Shown: positions 11,673 to 24,106 of the stretch, in pieces
How positions within the stretch are numbered: position 1 is the first letter of the stretch
How the letters are laid out: each line of letters starts with the position of its first letter
NCBI GenBank assembly: GCA_003184365.1
Contig: NKYR01000028.1
Span: 284,941 to 348,940 of the forward strand
DNA: 64,000 nucleotides
Direction of reading: 5' to 3'
From: Evernia prunastri
Lineage: Eukaryota; Ascomycota; Lecanoromycetes; Lecanorales; Parmeliaceae
Position numbers and translations under genes: made by a program
Notes under the pieces: model-generated
What the model was told of the DNA's origin: nothing
Seen by the model: only the letters and a program-made list of their open reading frames with translations
Database searches by the model: none

Positions 11673-13069
11673 TCATTAGGATATACTGGGCTGAGCAGGC
11701 ATTGCTGGACTAGGATACCGTCTTGACCGTACCATGCAACGTTTCTGCATGATTCATATCTGTCTTCGTCTTCTGCGGAGCTGGGAATACAAAGGAACGT
11801 ATCATCGCTTTTCGGAGGCGTGAGCCGCGAGCATACAAAAAAAGCAAGCGTTTGATTTCTTAGGTTTGGCCAAATCCGTCATTATTCTGCGCCGAAGAAA
11901 CAGTTCTCTATCAGATGGCTGAGGCTCCTACATGCATGTAGCCTTGTCAGGAAACAGGCTTAGCTGCATCCTATGATGATCTTTAAGTTGCCAATGTAAC
12001 ATAACCATGATGTGAGAGTAGGACTTTCGAGCTTTTACTAGAAGCGCACCAACAAGTCGAACGGATCTTATTCTTGTTACTTGATGCTGTATTATGCTAA
12101 TCAATCCGGAATATACACTGTGGCGTTAGTTGGTTGTAACTGCTTATTCATGAAGAGCGTCATCTGATTGGACGTGTACTCGTACTTAAAAAGCAAAGAC
12201 CTGAAAATGTACGGTTTGTTCTCGTAAAAATAGTCGACACCCGTCACGACGCCTTTTACTTGCATGTGTTTGTGGCGTGCCCCAACTGTGGTATTTCGCC
12301 ATACTTACGTGTATGCAGCGGCTCTGCTCTAGCCTCGCGAGGAGTGATTTGCAGCATTGCATCAGCCGATTGTTTGATGATCTGCATGTAAGCATTGTTG
12401 CCTTGATGGTGAACCATGAGGCGAATCAAAAGATTTGCGAGTGTGTGATACAATGGCCTTGCGCAGTGTACATAGCGACGAGTCCTATCATTTGGACACA
12501 CGCATCAAGGCATTGCTGGGTTTGGATTCTTTGCAAAGAGAATAAAACCACGCAACAAGTGGCCGCTAGCTCGCTTGCAAATCTCAATATAGGATATAAA
12601 TTTCCTCTGTAAATTTGTTCATTGATGATGACATTATTTCATATAAATATCAAAAGCCCTAAAAATATTGGTCGACCCCGCACCAAACCTGATCTGGCCC
12701 CGAGGCAAGGCTGTCACATTCTTTGAGGGAAATATCAGATATCTGCTCAGCCTGATTTCAGAAAGGAGCGCAAGTTACGGTCTGATGTTCGTCGGACATA
12801 CGATATCGTTAATAGTATGTGGTGTGACAGCTGATTAGCCTGATTGGATTTGAAGAAGCGCAAGTGACAAGTCTTAATCATGCCGGTTTCCAGGTTCCAG
12901 ATAGTCCAGATTCAGCGTATGCAGAAAACTCTGGAATCCTTGACGCTGAGGAAATCGCTTCGCACCCACTATGGATAGTAGCAAATTGCTTCATATTCTC
13001 CCACATCGCGATTGCGCACCTCCTATCAATTGTTGTGTACCTCGCTTAGCAGATTTCTGGTGTTTCGAA

Positions 13070-13474
13070 ATGCCTCCCAGCCGTTGCAGCCAGGGCGACC
13101 CATCCCCTCCACCAGAGCTTCCTTCAGCCAGGCCCAGGCCGTCCAACAGGTTCAAGAAGGCCTACATTAAGGCCAAAGAAATCAACACGGCGCGCGAAGC
13201 AGATGAAGCCCGTAACAAATCGCCCACCCCTGCTTATTCCGGTGGAGGCCCAGGTTCTCGTGCGAAGTATTTCGAGCGACAGAGTGCTATCCATCGCCCC
13301 CCCTCCGAATATTTGTTAGCCAATCTCACCAAAATCGGTAAAGAACTTCCTCCACAAACATTGCAAGTGTCAACCATCAATCCCAATCGACATTTGAAGC
13401 TCTTGTATAAGCCGTATACGAAAACACCAAGAAAAACGAACGGTCAAGGGTCTCACAATTGCCTAGCGCGGTAG
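13070..13474 (+). CDS. hypothetical protein, short
   Basis: 134-residue frame from ATG 13070 to TAG at 13472, also open upstream to 12971. The N-terminal 40 residues are proline-, serine- and arginine-rich (PPPELPSARPRP). A basic, lysine-rich helix follows (FKKAYIKAKEINTAREADEA), then a basic C-terminus. No family is recognised. The composition looks more protein-like than the surrounding frames, but without homology or splice evidence it could be a chance frame or a remnant. Confidence 0.3.
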   Translation: MPPSRCSQGDPSPPPELPSARPRPSNRFKKAYIKAKEINTAREADEARNKSPTPAYSGGGPGSRAKYFERQSAIHRPPSEYLLANLTKIGKELPPQTLQVSTINPNRHLKLLYKPYTKTPRKTNGQGSHNCLAR

Positions 13475-14533
13475 AATGACTGTGGAGGTAGATGATGATA
13501 TGGAGTGAGTATTCCGAAAATTGGTATAAGATCGGCCAACAAATTTGCGGAAGGGTGGGGGGCGATGGATTTTCCCAAGCGTTCTTATTGAATCTGCACC
13601 CGATAAAGGTGCGTCCACCGACTAATGGCAACGAGCCGCTAATCTGATGCAAGGATGTCCAGCACGCCAGACTGTAGTCCGATACAACAGTCACTTTTCT
13701 AAAACGCCTTCCTCCGCGCCCTCCCACCCCCCCCACCCTAAAACATCCCGTGCCCCAAGCGAGATTCAAATGTGGGTCTTATTCATGGCAAACAGTTCTT
13801 AGCTTACTCTGTCGTGGTGATATTATAGGTTGGATCTTTCGTGGTTCGCTAAGTGTTTGGATACTGAAGACCGGCCCGATGAATTACGCCAATGAGTATC
13901 TACCTAATGATGCAGTATTTGCATATCTTGCTATCATTACTCTGCGAGAAAATATCACATTTGAATCCTGTTTCGATGCATTAACAACACTTCCCACATA
14001 TTCATTTATACTGATCACCCCAGGAGGGATAATGTGTTCAAGACTCAGCGCACTGAAGGTTGGCAGGATCGAGTGTGGACTGGAAGACGGTCCCAGCGGA
14101 GGGGGAAGATCTTGCGCGCGAGATACGCATCAGTAGGACTATGAGCCGTGAAGCACCTCGAGACTGCGACTCCGAAAATCTTACACTGATACCGGGAAGG
14201 AATATACTGTATCACATTAGGCTGCACATGCAATGGTACCCCTCCAGAATTTAGCGCCAATGTTCTTGCGTTGCTAAGATAGGGCTATGCAGACATGCAC
14301 AATGGAGGGGCAAGTCTCCTGGCTCGCGCAGAAAAATAATCTGGGTTGGGGGCCGCACTCGAGGCTTTAAATTTCGCTACAAGCATAGATGTCGCTCAGA
14401 TTTTTCTTCCACTTGACCTTTCACTCGTTTATATCTTTCCGGTTAGGAGTCAGGTTTACCTTACATTTATGCATCCTCTCATCCTCGCGTTAGACTTCTA
14501 CTGCCATATAGCAGCTATCAGCAGCACGTGATC
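13475..14533. other. intergenic, upstream of DUF3176 gene
   Basis: One kilobase with a C-run at about 13725–13740 and a G-run at about 13553–13563. A 128-codon frame at 13750–14136 has no recognisable domain. The last 150 bases before 14534 are pyrimidine-rich and form the probable promoter. Confidence 0.45.
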
Positions 14534-16488
14534 ATGAGCGTTCAAACCCCATTGGAAATGGTTTCATTTCGATCGGATGCCTCTAACGGATCACAACATC
14601 AGTCAATCCATCATGACCCTGCATTCGAAGAGCTCTCTTCTCTGGTAACGGATGAAGCCAGTGAGCAGAGATCAGGGGCGGATCCCAATAAACCTTCGTG
14701 GTACAAAGTTTTAAGTACCGGGCTCTGCTGGTGGCTACCAGAGATCTGCGCACTGCTGTTGTCCATAGCATCTTTCCTAGTGTTGATTGTACTTGTCAAG
14801 CACTATGAAGGCAAAGGGGTCCAGGATGTGAATTTGCCTGCCTCACTTACTCTTAACGGTCTAATCGCTTTACTGTCGACACTGATTCGAGCTGCCCTTA
14901 TGGTGCCAGTCGGCTCCGCATTGAGTCAGGAAGCGTGGGTTCAGCTCTCGAGAGTTAGGAAAACTCGAAAAGGTCACGCCCAGTTGCTGGATCTTGAGAT
15001 ATCGGATGCAGCCTCGCGAGGGACGTGGGGAGCGTTCCTTTTCCTACTACAGATGAGAAAACAGTAAGATTAACATATGACGCAGCCTCACGTACCGAGA
15101 AAAAGCTAATATAAACTAGATGGCTCGCATCTCTGGCATCTATCGTCACCATCGTATCCCTCGTCTTTAGTACCTTTACCCAGCAGCTTCTCACCTTCAA
15201 GTCTTTTCCTGTCACGGACAATCCCCAGGAACAGCCGACCATCGTCCCCCGCAGCGAGGCTTGGACACAATTCGAGGGTAATCCTGCAGAAGGAGGTAAT
15301 TAACGATGAAAAAGCTTGAGAATACGGCTTTGGCTAACGTTTCTAGCCCTTGGTCCACCGCTCCTACTGAAAGCCGCAGCTTACAACGGTATCATGAACT
15401 CGGTTGTAGAGCCAATCACCGCTATATGTCCGACTGGTAATTGCACTTGGCCTATTACTCCCTCACTGGCCATTTGCGGTGCGTGCTCCAACACCACGTA
15501 TCAACGCAAGTGCAGTACGGGTGGGTTATATGCTTCTGATTTACCCTGCAACTTCTCTATGCCTTCCGGCACGCAAGTGACATTGCAAGGCGGGAGCGAA
15601 GGTAATGGATTTGCAGTCTTTCCAAGTCAAGGAGCCAAATACAAACAAGCAGATACGAGCATGCTGTACATTGCCAACTTCGAGATGATAGGTGCTGGAT
15701 ATAGCGAATCTATAGGGGCATTCTATCCTGGCGTCGACGCCGATGTCAACGCTTACGAGTGCGCAATGTGGATGTGCGTGCAAGCCTACAACGTTAGCAT
15801 GACGACATCAAGGCAATCGCAAGTCACCACCCAAAATTTCTCGCGCGTCGTAACCGGTTCTCTCAACACGGAAGCTGAAGGAGCAACTTCTAACATCACC
15901 TTCGCTGGTCTCCCTACAGACATGAATCCAGCACCGGATGCGACAAATTATTCTGTTGAATATCTGGCCAGCCTAGCCCTTCAAGATTTTACAGAGAATT
16001 TGTTCAACGGCACTGTTTTCCTAAATCTCGAGTCTGTACTGCCGAGTAGCGACGTGGTTCAGGCTATCTGGAATGCTACGGGCTCGGTCGCCGACCTAGA
16101 TTCCTGGATCAAGAATCTTGCTGGCAGTCTGACCAATGTTATCCGATCCTCCAACGTCGAATTGTCTGATGGATCTAACCTATATTATCGTGGGACTGCC
16201 TATCATTTAGGCTACGAAGTCCGTTGGGTCTGGATTACGTTGCCTGCCATTCTTCTGGTCATGTCCGCTTTGATCCTTTTCACGATCATGATCCAGACTG
16301 CAACGAGTCCCGTCCAGGCGTGGAAGGCAAGTCCGCTTACATTGTTGTTTATGGATGTCGATTTCAATCTACGGAGGAAGGCGGATGGGCAAATGGGGCA
16401 TGTCAACGGTATTAGCAAATCCGTGGGTGAATCTAGAGTGATTCTAAGGCAGGACGAAGACAAGAACTGGCGACTCAAGGCTTTGTGA
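14534..16488 (+). CDS. DUF3176 family membrane protein
   Basis: Three exons: 14534–15063, 15120–15277 and 15347–16488. Introns are 56 and 69 bases with GTAAGA and GTAATC donors and CTAG acceptors. The product is 609 residues. The DUF3176 region shows four features in order: a first hydrophobic span (WWLPEICALLLSIASFLV), a second (LTLNGLIALLSTLIRAAL), the family hallmark DAASRGTWG, and a third span ending in FTQQLL. A large extracytoplasmic loop follows, with many sequons and paired cysteines (CPTGNCTWP is characteristic of the family). A last membrane span, TLPAILLVMSALILF, precedes a short basic tail. The family is common in Pezizomycotina and has no established function. The ATG at 14534 is preferred because the frame upstream begins only with GTG. 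Confidence 0.88.
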
Positions 16489-17680
16489 AAAATTTACGAA
16501 TGTGTACTGAGCAAATTGCATCGTGATACCGCTCGTTAGTATACTAATACAGTCGGACTAAGTAGGGTTAGATTATATTCCTTCGGCTATAAGTATCGTA
16601 TATGAGATGTTTTGATATATCATTATCGCAGACTGTCTCGAGTAATCTTATTGTCGCACACTATATCAAGTACACTACAAAAACAGTTCCCATAAAGACA
16701 CAAACCTCCTGGTCATCGCGCCCCTGACACAAGTCACGTACCTCTGTGCGATATTGCCATACAATGCGAACAACACCCTGCTGTGCGACCGGCTAACCCC
16801 CATTCTCACTGTGGCGAAGAGCATAAGAATAAGGAATGAGCACAGCATAGGGTTTACAGCATTATTCTCGTACGAGTGGCATTAGTTGACCGTGCGTTTG
16901 ATTCGTGTTGTGCCTGGATTGTTCGCCATGGAATTCTTTAGCCTGGTGTTGGCAGTTTGACACTATCGGTATTTGCCCCTTCAGCCTTTGTTGTCCATTC
17001 CCTTTACCTTTGCTTTATTTTCTTCTTTTATGGCTAGAACCGTCTGTCGTGTTCTCCAATTTAATTTCTGGCTCATTGTTGCCTGATCTTTGTTTTGTCC
17101 AGTTGCTGTGATAACTGAGGCTTTCCCCGTCTTATTGTTTTGATAAGCTCCTGGTATTTATGAAGGCAAATCACAGATAGAGGATTCTACAACTCTTTCA
17201 ACATACGACGTAGAAGTCGGCGTTGCCACTAGTTCGCGCGTCGCGAGAGAAGCTCGTTAAATACTCCTCTATAAATATATATCTGTGTCAATTTATTCTC
17301 CTCTTATTACTCGCCGTGAACACGGCTTTTACTACTTCCGCTCAACACGAGTTCTACCCAGCACATGACCTGGACACTGCTGCTGTAGACACAGCTTTTG
17401 ACACCATGGCGCAACACCGACTCTGTCCAACATATGAGCTGAGAACTATATATTCGGCGGTCTTGTCTTCTTCTCTGTCTCTCTTTTCTTACCCACCATC
17501 ATTTGGCATACCTTCAAGGCTTTGTCTTCGCTTTAGAGTGGAAACCCCCTACACTTGAAAACATCAAGCCGAGCTGGCAAACCGCGGCGGAAACTGCAAG
17601 ATCTTCGTACAACCTGAAAATCAATCCACGTCGAAGGCCTCCGCGTATCAACGTCGTCCATCCCCATTCCAACTTTCGCC
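16489..17680. other. intergenic with an imperfect tandem duplication
   Basis: 1.2 kb between two plus-strand genes. It contains a diverged direct duplication of about 69 bases at roughly 17318–17457. An open frame over this duplication (17223–17558) begins with a hydrophobic run, but no family is seen. Confidence 0.4.
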
Positions 17681-18802
17681 ATGTTAAGCTGGCTATGGCA
17701 CTCGGAGTCTCAAAACCCAGAGGAACTCCGCGAAGAGCTCATGACATCGACGACTCGTAGAATCGGCGTTAATCTACGCCACGAGCATATCAGTACCCCT
17801 CGACGGCAAAAGGGCATGGAGGACGAGCTAAGCCGTCGCATCAGACTCATGCAGAAAATACCGGGCTCTGATCCCCATGCTATCTTTGTTTACAACGATC
17901 GGGGTTTCAAGTCTTTCACTTCGGAGTACAAACAGATACTGCACTGGGACATGCTAGCTCGGAAGCCAAAAGCTGGGTCCAAGTATCTCGACTACACTCG
18001 AGATATGCTGAAGCGAGAAATTGAGAAAGCGAAAAGTGCCGTAACTACTTCGAAAGTTGCAACACAGGAGCAGCCTTGTGACCTGTTGAATGAAGACTTT
18101 GGGCAACTGAAGGACGACCACGATCATCTCAAGGAAGGCCACGATCAGTTGCGAGAAGACTATCAGCAACTGAGGGAAGATCAGAAGCGACTCAGGGAAG
18201 AGCATGAGCGAATGCTCAGTGGCTGGAGAGAGCAGCCGGAGAAAACGGACAAGGGGCGTGGCAAAGAGAACTCTGATACTCGGAACATGCGATCTCACGA
18301 TGACCGTGAGATGCGAATTTTGGAGCTGGAAGACCCGAGGTCCATTCCGGAAGCGGAGAGGCGAGCTCGAGAGGCATCGGACGCACGTGAACACCAGCGT
18401 TTTGAAAACTCAGTCCAAAGTAAGCCAAGAGGTCAAGGCTTAGAGGCGAACGATGAAGCAAGGAAAGAATCCTACCACAATCAAAGAGAACCAGGTCGTC
18501 GTCTTGGTACCCGACATGAGAACTACATTCAGAAGTCTACTCGGGGCCGGCCCAACATGGAACGACCACCACAGCACCGAGAAAGGTCTGCTCTGTCACC
18601 ATGGGCAAGTATTTCGAAAAATATGTCTCTCCGTGGTCCATCAAGACCGGCAGCCACACGTATTGATTCAAAGGTACCGACAGGCTCAAAGCGAAGCAAC
18701 TTCCAGACCCCAAGCTCCTCCGAGAAGCTCCTTACCCCGCAGGAGCACTTACGCGAACCAAGCTCGCATGGCAGGAAAAGCCGTCCGTTCAGTCTTTACT
18801 AG
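17681..18802 (+). CDS. hypothetical coiled-coil protein
   Basis: Single-exon frame of 373 residues. Residues 1–120 look globular (FVYNDRGFKSFTSEYKQIL, KYLDYTRDML). A heptad array near residues 148–182 follows, in which units such as HDQLRED, YQQLRED, QKRLREE and HERML repeat almost exactly every seven residues, giving a charged coiled coil. The C-terminal 180 residues are highly charged and disordered, rich in R, E, S and P. No enzyme motif was found. The globular N-terminal part resembles short fungal proteins of unknown function. A scaffold or dimerising role is plausible but inferred from the coiled coil only. An upstream in-frame extension was not seen. Confidence 0.55.
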   Translation: MLSWLWHSESQNPEELREELMTSTTRRIGVNLRHEHISTPRRQKGMEDELSRRIRLMQKIPGSDPHAIFVYNDRGFKSFTSEYKQILHWDMLARKPKAGSKYLDYTRDMLKREIEKAKSAVTTSKVATQEQPCDLLNEDFGQLKDDHDHLKEGHDQLREDYQQLREDQKRLREEHERMLSGWREQPEKTDKGRGKENSDTRNMRSHDDREMRILELEDPRSIPEAERRAREASDAREHQRFENSVQSKPRGQGLEANDEARKESYHNQREPGRRLGTRHENYIQKSTRGRPNMERPPQHRERSALSPWASISKNMSLRGPSRPAATRIDSKVPTGSKRSNFQTPSSSEKLLTPQEHLREPSSHGRKSRPFSLY

Positions 18803-19708
18803 AAGACCAGATGCGATGTGAAACCGGGGGCGCCGCTTGTGTGGAATGATAGGACAGGCTGGGAACTCAAAGTATTGGTCGAATGTATCGAGCAGTGAGG
18901 TTCATCTCCGCATACTACCTCTCGCATTGACGGGCCACTGCAGTAGATTCGCTTCAAACCAATCGGTGTGAACGTGACGACGAGGAAAAACGCCGTGGGC
19001 GAGGACGAGGCCCTTGTGCATTTTGGGCGTGAGAGGCTTTCTTCCTATAATTCGCTTCCAGAAAAAAGCCATGATTAGATATTCAAAACCTTTTTTTATT
19101 TAGTCTTTGGTGATTGAGATTCTGTCCACTGCAACTTCTCTTCGCTTGAAACATTTTGCGTCTTCCATAGAGAGATTCCAAGATGCTCGCTGTCGACCTG
19201 GTAACCGCACTAGTACCATTGCAGCCTAGTGTTTTTACATCAAATGAATCTACCAACTGCATGCACTTGTTATTAGACAGCTACATGATTCTACGAACAA
19301 ATCAAGTCCACATTTGTCCCTTCTTATCCCTTGTTGCCCTTCCTCCGATACTGACCGCTCTATCGCGCGCTAAGAACGATCTAGCCATAAGCGAAAGCTA
19401 ACCTAAAGGGTACTAGCTCTAGAGGTCTCCGCAGGCCTAGGGATCGTAAGGTGGATACGGTTGCAGGAATTGGATTGGCGCCCTGGGATCAATCTGAGCT
19501 CCGTAACAGGTCATGGACAGCTGGTTTCCCAACATGGGTACGAGACGGACTGGAAATGTTCGGTTCTTTCCAAATTCATATTCTGGGTGCTGAGCACAGA
19601 ACAATGGGTTCTCCCATGGAACTTCAATGGATATAATGTAATATGTACTTAATCAGCGCTACAGTCTTCCAACGGCGAGTAATGGATTGGCTAGCGTTTT
19701 TGATCTGG
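18803..19708. other. intergenic, convergent genes
   Basis: About 900 bases between convergent genes. Frames at 19183–19401 and 19451–19652 have no recognisable motifs. A T-rich patch at 19091–19102 may be part of a 3' end. Confidence 0.45.
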
Positions 19709-21232
19709 TTACTTCTCGTACTGGGCGGACGAACAAGCAAAAGACCCTCCCACAGTGCCGGTCTTGTAGCTGTTCAGAATATCCTCTATACTTGCATACG
19801 TGCCGCAAACCAGCACGCAGAGACCAATAACAAACACCAGAGCATTCGTGATGGAGAGGACGATGTTCTTTGTGTTGGCGTTCCATTTGCCCTCCTTGAG
19901 GATGATGAACCAGAAAAGGGCTGGGAAGTAGAAAGTGAAGCCGCTGATGAACAAACTCGAAATAATGCCTAGAAGGGCGTTGAAGAACGGAATGGCCTCT
20001 GCAATCACCCATGCAATTATCGTGAGTCCGGCTATAAGCACTAGCCAGATCGTCCAACCTTTTCTCGTGTTCACGTAGCGAAGCTCCGAATTGGCGAAAA
20101 CGCGGCCCATGATGTATTTGCCGACCACGGTGGTGTTGATGGCTCCGGAAATGAAGATCACGGGGAGTGCGATGCCGAAAGCGACACGTGATACCACTTT
20201 CGAGTTGGAGAGTATAGCAGGGCTGCTAACGTCGCTGCCCACGAAGGAGTAAATCACCGCTCCAGTCAGGGTATAGATGAAAATTTCGATCAAGCCAAGC
20301 GCCCAGATAGATTTGATGTAGTCTCGTGGTGTATGCATTTCTGCCATGAAACTGTATTGACAGACCGCGAAGGAGTAGGCAAAGATGATGTTGGTCGTTG
20401 AGAGGAAGACTTTTGCGAAGGATATATCGGGCGGCGGCCAGACAGACCAAGGGACCGCGGACAGACCTCCTGGGGCCTTCGAAGCCTCCACGCCGGTTGC
20501 GACCATGGTCACAAGGATCGCAACAATAATAGAGACGAAGTCGACGTACCCTAGGATCGCGAACTCGTGGAAGGTGGGAGGAAGCGCAAGGCAATAGAGC
20601 AATATGGCGGATATCACGCCCCAGATCAAGGCGCAGAGACCGGGCTCGTCGACAATGCTGATCCACGCGATGGTGCCTGTCAGAACGTGCGAGCCTGTGA
20701 GCAGCACGAGAAAGAGCACAAACATGACGCTCGTCAGTTCGTAGCCGAATCGGCCCCATATGAGGCCCACGGCATCGGCGTAGTGCTGGACGTGCGGATG
20801 CTTCAACCTGACTTGGCCGACAATGTAGCTGGTGTAGATGGCAATGAGTCCGAGGCCCAAAGTCACGATCACGCCAGCCACCATGCCCAAGCTGGCGAAG
20901 GCGCTCGGCATGCTGAGGGAGCCCAAAGCAATCGCTTCGACAATGAGGCAAATCTGGATGGATTGGTTGGAAAGTCAGCGAGTGCTTGTGAAGCGGCAGG
21001 GCAACAGCCAATGTGGTGGCAGTATAGAAGGCAGGCAGCAGTGACGTACAGTCAGCCTCTTCCATCCCAGCTGGTTGTGCTTCATCTGCCCTTCTGCAAT
21101 GGATACACGCCGCTTCGATGTCTGTCCACCCAGTTCTTCCTCTTGAAATTTCTCCTTGTCCGGCTGCCACCCAGCCGTCTGACCGTCCGAGTAAGGAGCA
21201 TAGCCGGACGCATCTTTGTGATCGAGCGACAT
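19709..21232 (-). CDS. amino-acid permease, AAAP family (neutral/aromatic, MTR-like)
   Basis: Polytopic plasma-membrane transporter of the amino acid/auxin permease family. Two exons on the minus strand: 21050–21232 and 19709–20953 (donor GTACGT, acceptor CCAG), giving 475 residues. The N-terminal cytoplasmic tail (MSLDHKDASGYAPYSDGQ) is hydrophilic. TM1 begins at ICLIVEAIALGSLSMPSAF, matching the conserved start of fungal neutral amino-acid permeases. About eleven hydrophobic spans follow, with the loop AVCQYSFMAEMHTPRDYIKS between mid-helices, as in this family. Splicing restores the motif WKRLT–ICLIVEAIALGSLS exactly, which supports the intron. Substrate specificity is unknown; proton-coupled uptake of neutral or aromatic amino acids is the family norm. 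Confidence 0.92.
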
Positions 21233-22827
21233 GGTGAGAGATTGCGATTGAGTGGTGGGAGGATTGGAATTGGCTATGATCAGCACATATGGCGAGGAGG
21301 GGAGGAGGAAGGACGGCGGGGACAGAGATGGAGCGTTAGCAGGGGGAGAGCGTGACCTAAATACTAGAGATTAGTAGAGACGGTGGGCCCGTGTCAGCAA
21401 CGGCTTAGGAAAGCTTATCTGATAATTCTTAGTCAATCAAAGGTGGGGAAAGCTAAGATAATCAGTCTTTTTCGACGTACAGTAGCTGTTGGTGTTGGTA
21501 GTTTGATGCAAGAGCACTTGCAAGTTGCTGCCATGGTCTTGCCGACGTCGCGGCGAAATGAAACGAATTGACTTTGGATCAATAGATACAGATGAAAAAA
21601 TTCAAATCAATGAATTTTTGATGAAGAAAGTAAGCACGGTGTCGTCAGCAAGCGTTGCAAGCCAATAGATAATTGACCGCAAAAGATACGAATGCGATGT
21701 AAGATCTTACTTGAGTGGCGACGGGTTTAATATTGACGATGTGTGACGGCATTATTATGCGGACCCCCAAACCCCAAAATAAAGTAAAAAGTAAAGTAAT
21801 GATTGATCGTGTGCCTCCTCATGATTTCCCTTCCAATGGTGCAACTTCCCACAGGCTAAAGGGTAGCTGCATCAAAAGGCGTACCTTAAGGTTGAGTCGA
21901 GAGTACCCACAGATAAGGTACCTTAAGCTACCTTAAGCTACCTAAGCTACCTAACCCTCTACCTAGAATACCTGATAAGCATTAGGGTTACCAGCTAAAC
22001 CATCAACTTTCCACCAGAAACAGGGGGGTCCGGTCAACCTTGCAATTCGCATGTTGGACCTTCCCTCATTCTCCATTATTATCATCTATCCATTGGTGTA
22101 TCTTGACTTTTCTTATCCTACCGAGCTAGATAGGTGATAAAGACATATTTTCTCGAGAGAGTGTTCCCCGAAAAAAGTGCCTCTCGGATGTGTCTCTGGA
22201 GAGTACCCCTCAAGAAGAAACCCCCGAAAAGAGACAGTATTCCCGAGGCAGCGTCTGGGAGGGATGCTTTCCGAGAGATACCTATCTACCTTACTCACTT
22301 CCGGGGTGATTTTTGGCTGCACGAGGTGGAATCGCCCCGCCTTCCGCCTCAACCTCTTTGGCGGGACGATCGCCTTTGCGCTTTATTGCTCTGGACCCTG
22401 AGTCTTGTACACTATCAAACAAGTCAACCACCAAAATATGTTCTTGGTGTGTACTTTTCAGGATATCTTCGGGCTCCTTGCTATTTGCTATGAAACAAAA
22501 CACTACTAGTGCACAAGGGAGCATGTGCGAAGTTGGGGTTAACAGGAGGGGCGTTCTCTACTTGCAAATGTCTTGGGGACGCGAAACAGTTCTACAACGT
22601 CAAGTACAAGTGATCTGTCCATGCAGTAAGCATTGAAATGATGCTATTACTCTTCTGTGAGTCACTTATCGCGAGACGTAGAGCCAGACTATTGCCGCAG
22701 CATATAAGTACCTATATCGCCAGAAAAAAGAACCACATCTAGAAAGGGTTTTGGCTACTTTATCTAATGAGCCGTTCTTGCACGCTTGAAAAGGCGACAT
22801 TTAATTTCGTAGGTACCATCATAAATC
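21233..22827. other. intergenic with TACCTTAAG-type low-complexity repeats
   Basis: 1.6 kb upstream of the permease and downstream of a rhodopsin-domain gene. It contains the repeat cluster at 21883–21965. Open frames at 22113–22520 are overlapping and motif-free. Confidence 0.45.
21883..21965. repeat. short tandem units related to TACCTTAAGCTA
   Basis: Successive copies of accttaagct and acctaagct, degenerating into acctaaccct. Related motifs (taccttaagg, aggtacctacctta) recur near 28155, 25636 and 61338. This looks like lineage-specific intergenic simple repeat rather than a coding or regulatory unit. Confidence 0.6.
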
Positions 22828-24106
22828 TCACGCAGCATCGCTGATACTCGTGTCCTCGTTCATCTCGATTCTGTCGTGACAGCTCATCTCAATTTCTGCC
22901 CCCGCCTCCATTTTCCCATCGTCGAACCCGTGAATCTTCGCAACATTCTCGACACTCGATAATTTCTCCGAGTATCTGCGGCTGCCGGCACGACGTGAGA
23001 TGAGACTATGTTTTAGGAGGTCGTACACCTTTGATGGAGGCGGTACACGCATGATAAGGGGGCTCAGGGGTGGAAGACAGGCTGCAAGGAGACCAATGGA
23101 AACTTCGGCCGTCGTCCAAAAGGTTGGCGGGGTCGAGTTATTGATATTGCCTTCTAAAGGATTAAAGACGACTGTACTATGTCACTATTTGCTCCAAACC
23201 AGAAACCAGAGACTGCGGTGTGAGAAGCATTTGCGATGGTTGGGATTTGGAGGGAAGTTCCCTACTTGAAAACGTCTTTGTGACGTAAAACAATCGTACC
23301 ACGCCGAAGACGAATGACCTATACAGTAATTCACCATCAAGTCAGCATCTAACTGATGTTCGACTCACAGTGCGCCAAGCAGGAAGATGGCAGTCACGCC
23401 GACTTTGATTCTCCTACCCATCTGTAATTTGCGAATACATGGATACGGCAGCGCGAGAATCGCAATATCACCCAGCACATCCGTGATAGCGAACCATAAG
23501 AGCAACCACTCCTGCGACTCGAAAGGAGGGAAAACATGAAGACTGTGATCCTCAAGAATGACCTGCAACAAAATGAATATGAGATCCCAAAGCGCGATGA
23601 GGACTATAAGAGTACTGTTCGCGACTCGGAACGATTGGCGCTGGGCCATAATGCGGCGGTAGGAGAACAGTACGCTGAGCTTTATGAAGCTAAATGTGAA
23701 TTTCTCGAAAATAACGGTGGCGTAATTGATCTACAACGAATATAGAGTCAATAGAGCGTTCTCAAGATTCACGATTGAAAGGCTTGCGCTAGCCGCTTTG
23801 AGAGTATTACCTTGGCCTGATGTGCAGCGCGCCAGTCAACAGTCGGCTCGTCATCTCTTCCAAGCACTCCTACCACAGCGCCTTTGTAAATCCGAGAGAG
23901 ATTATTAGCTCAAGCCTTGATATCTACACCAATGGAATAGGAAGAACAGACTTCAATGACATACCGGATATCTGAGCAGCGCCTTGGCTAAGGACCAGAA
24001 AAGAAGAGAAAGCGATCAACCAGTCGTCGATCCTGAAGTTAGGTATAGGGAAGGACCAAAAACTCCAGTGTGATTTGCAGCGCTGGCTGGAAAGAGAGAC
24101 TGGCAT
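22828..24106 (-). CDS. rhodopsin-domain (PTH11/SAT4-like) membrane protein, N-terminally short
   Basis: Fungal integral membrane protein of the rhodopsin-domain family, often called PTH11-like GPCRs. Minus-strand exons: 23965–24106, 23811–23881, 23369–23730, 23266–23318 and 22828–23153; spliced length 954 nt, 317 residues. Family motifs in order: FRIDDWLIAF, VVGVLGRDDEPTVDW, INYATVIFEKFTFSFIKLSVLF, a WDLIF span, ITDVLGDIAILALPYPCIRKLQM, the IFLLGAL–SFVFGVVRLF join, and TFWTTAEVSIGLLAACLPPLSPL. The usual first membrane span before FRIDDW is missing: the predicted N-terminus is only about 24 polar residues, so the true 5' exon is unidentified or lost. The C-terminal tail is cytoplasmic and charged. 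Ligand and G-protein coupling are unknown. Confidence 0.82.

Larger units (their letters stand above)
9773..13069. other. 3.3-kb gene-poor stretch with hairpin and repeats
   Basis: No supported coding region. It holds an imperfect inverted repeat (10264–10356), a small hairpin with arms gggacccc/ggggtccc (10957–10982), a diverged dispersed repeat (about 11115–11200) and a G-run (11626–11672), which are listed separately. Open frames at 10627–10833 and 12277–12612 lack motifs. Confidence 0.5.

Noticed and set aside
20226..21170. 314-codon minus frame
   Set aside because: Alternative frame over the amino-acid permease; rich in arginine and histidine as expected from a shadow of hydrophobic codons.
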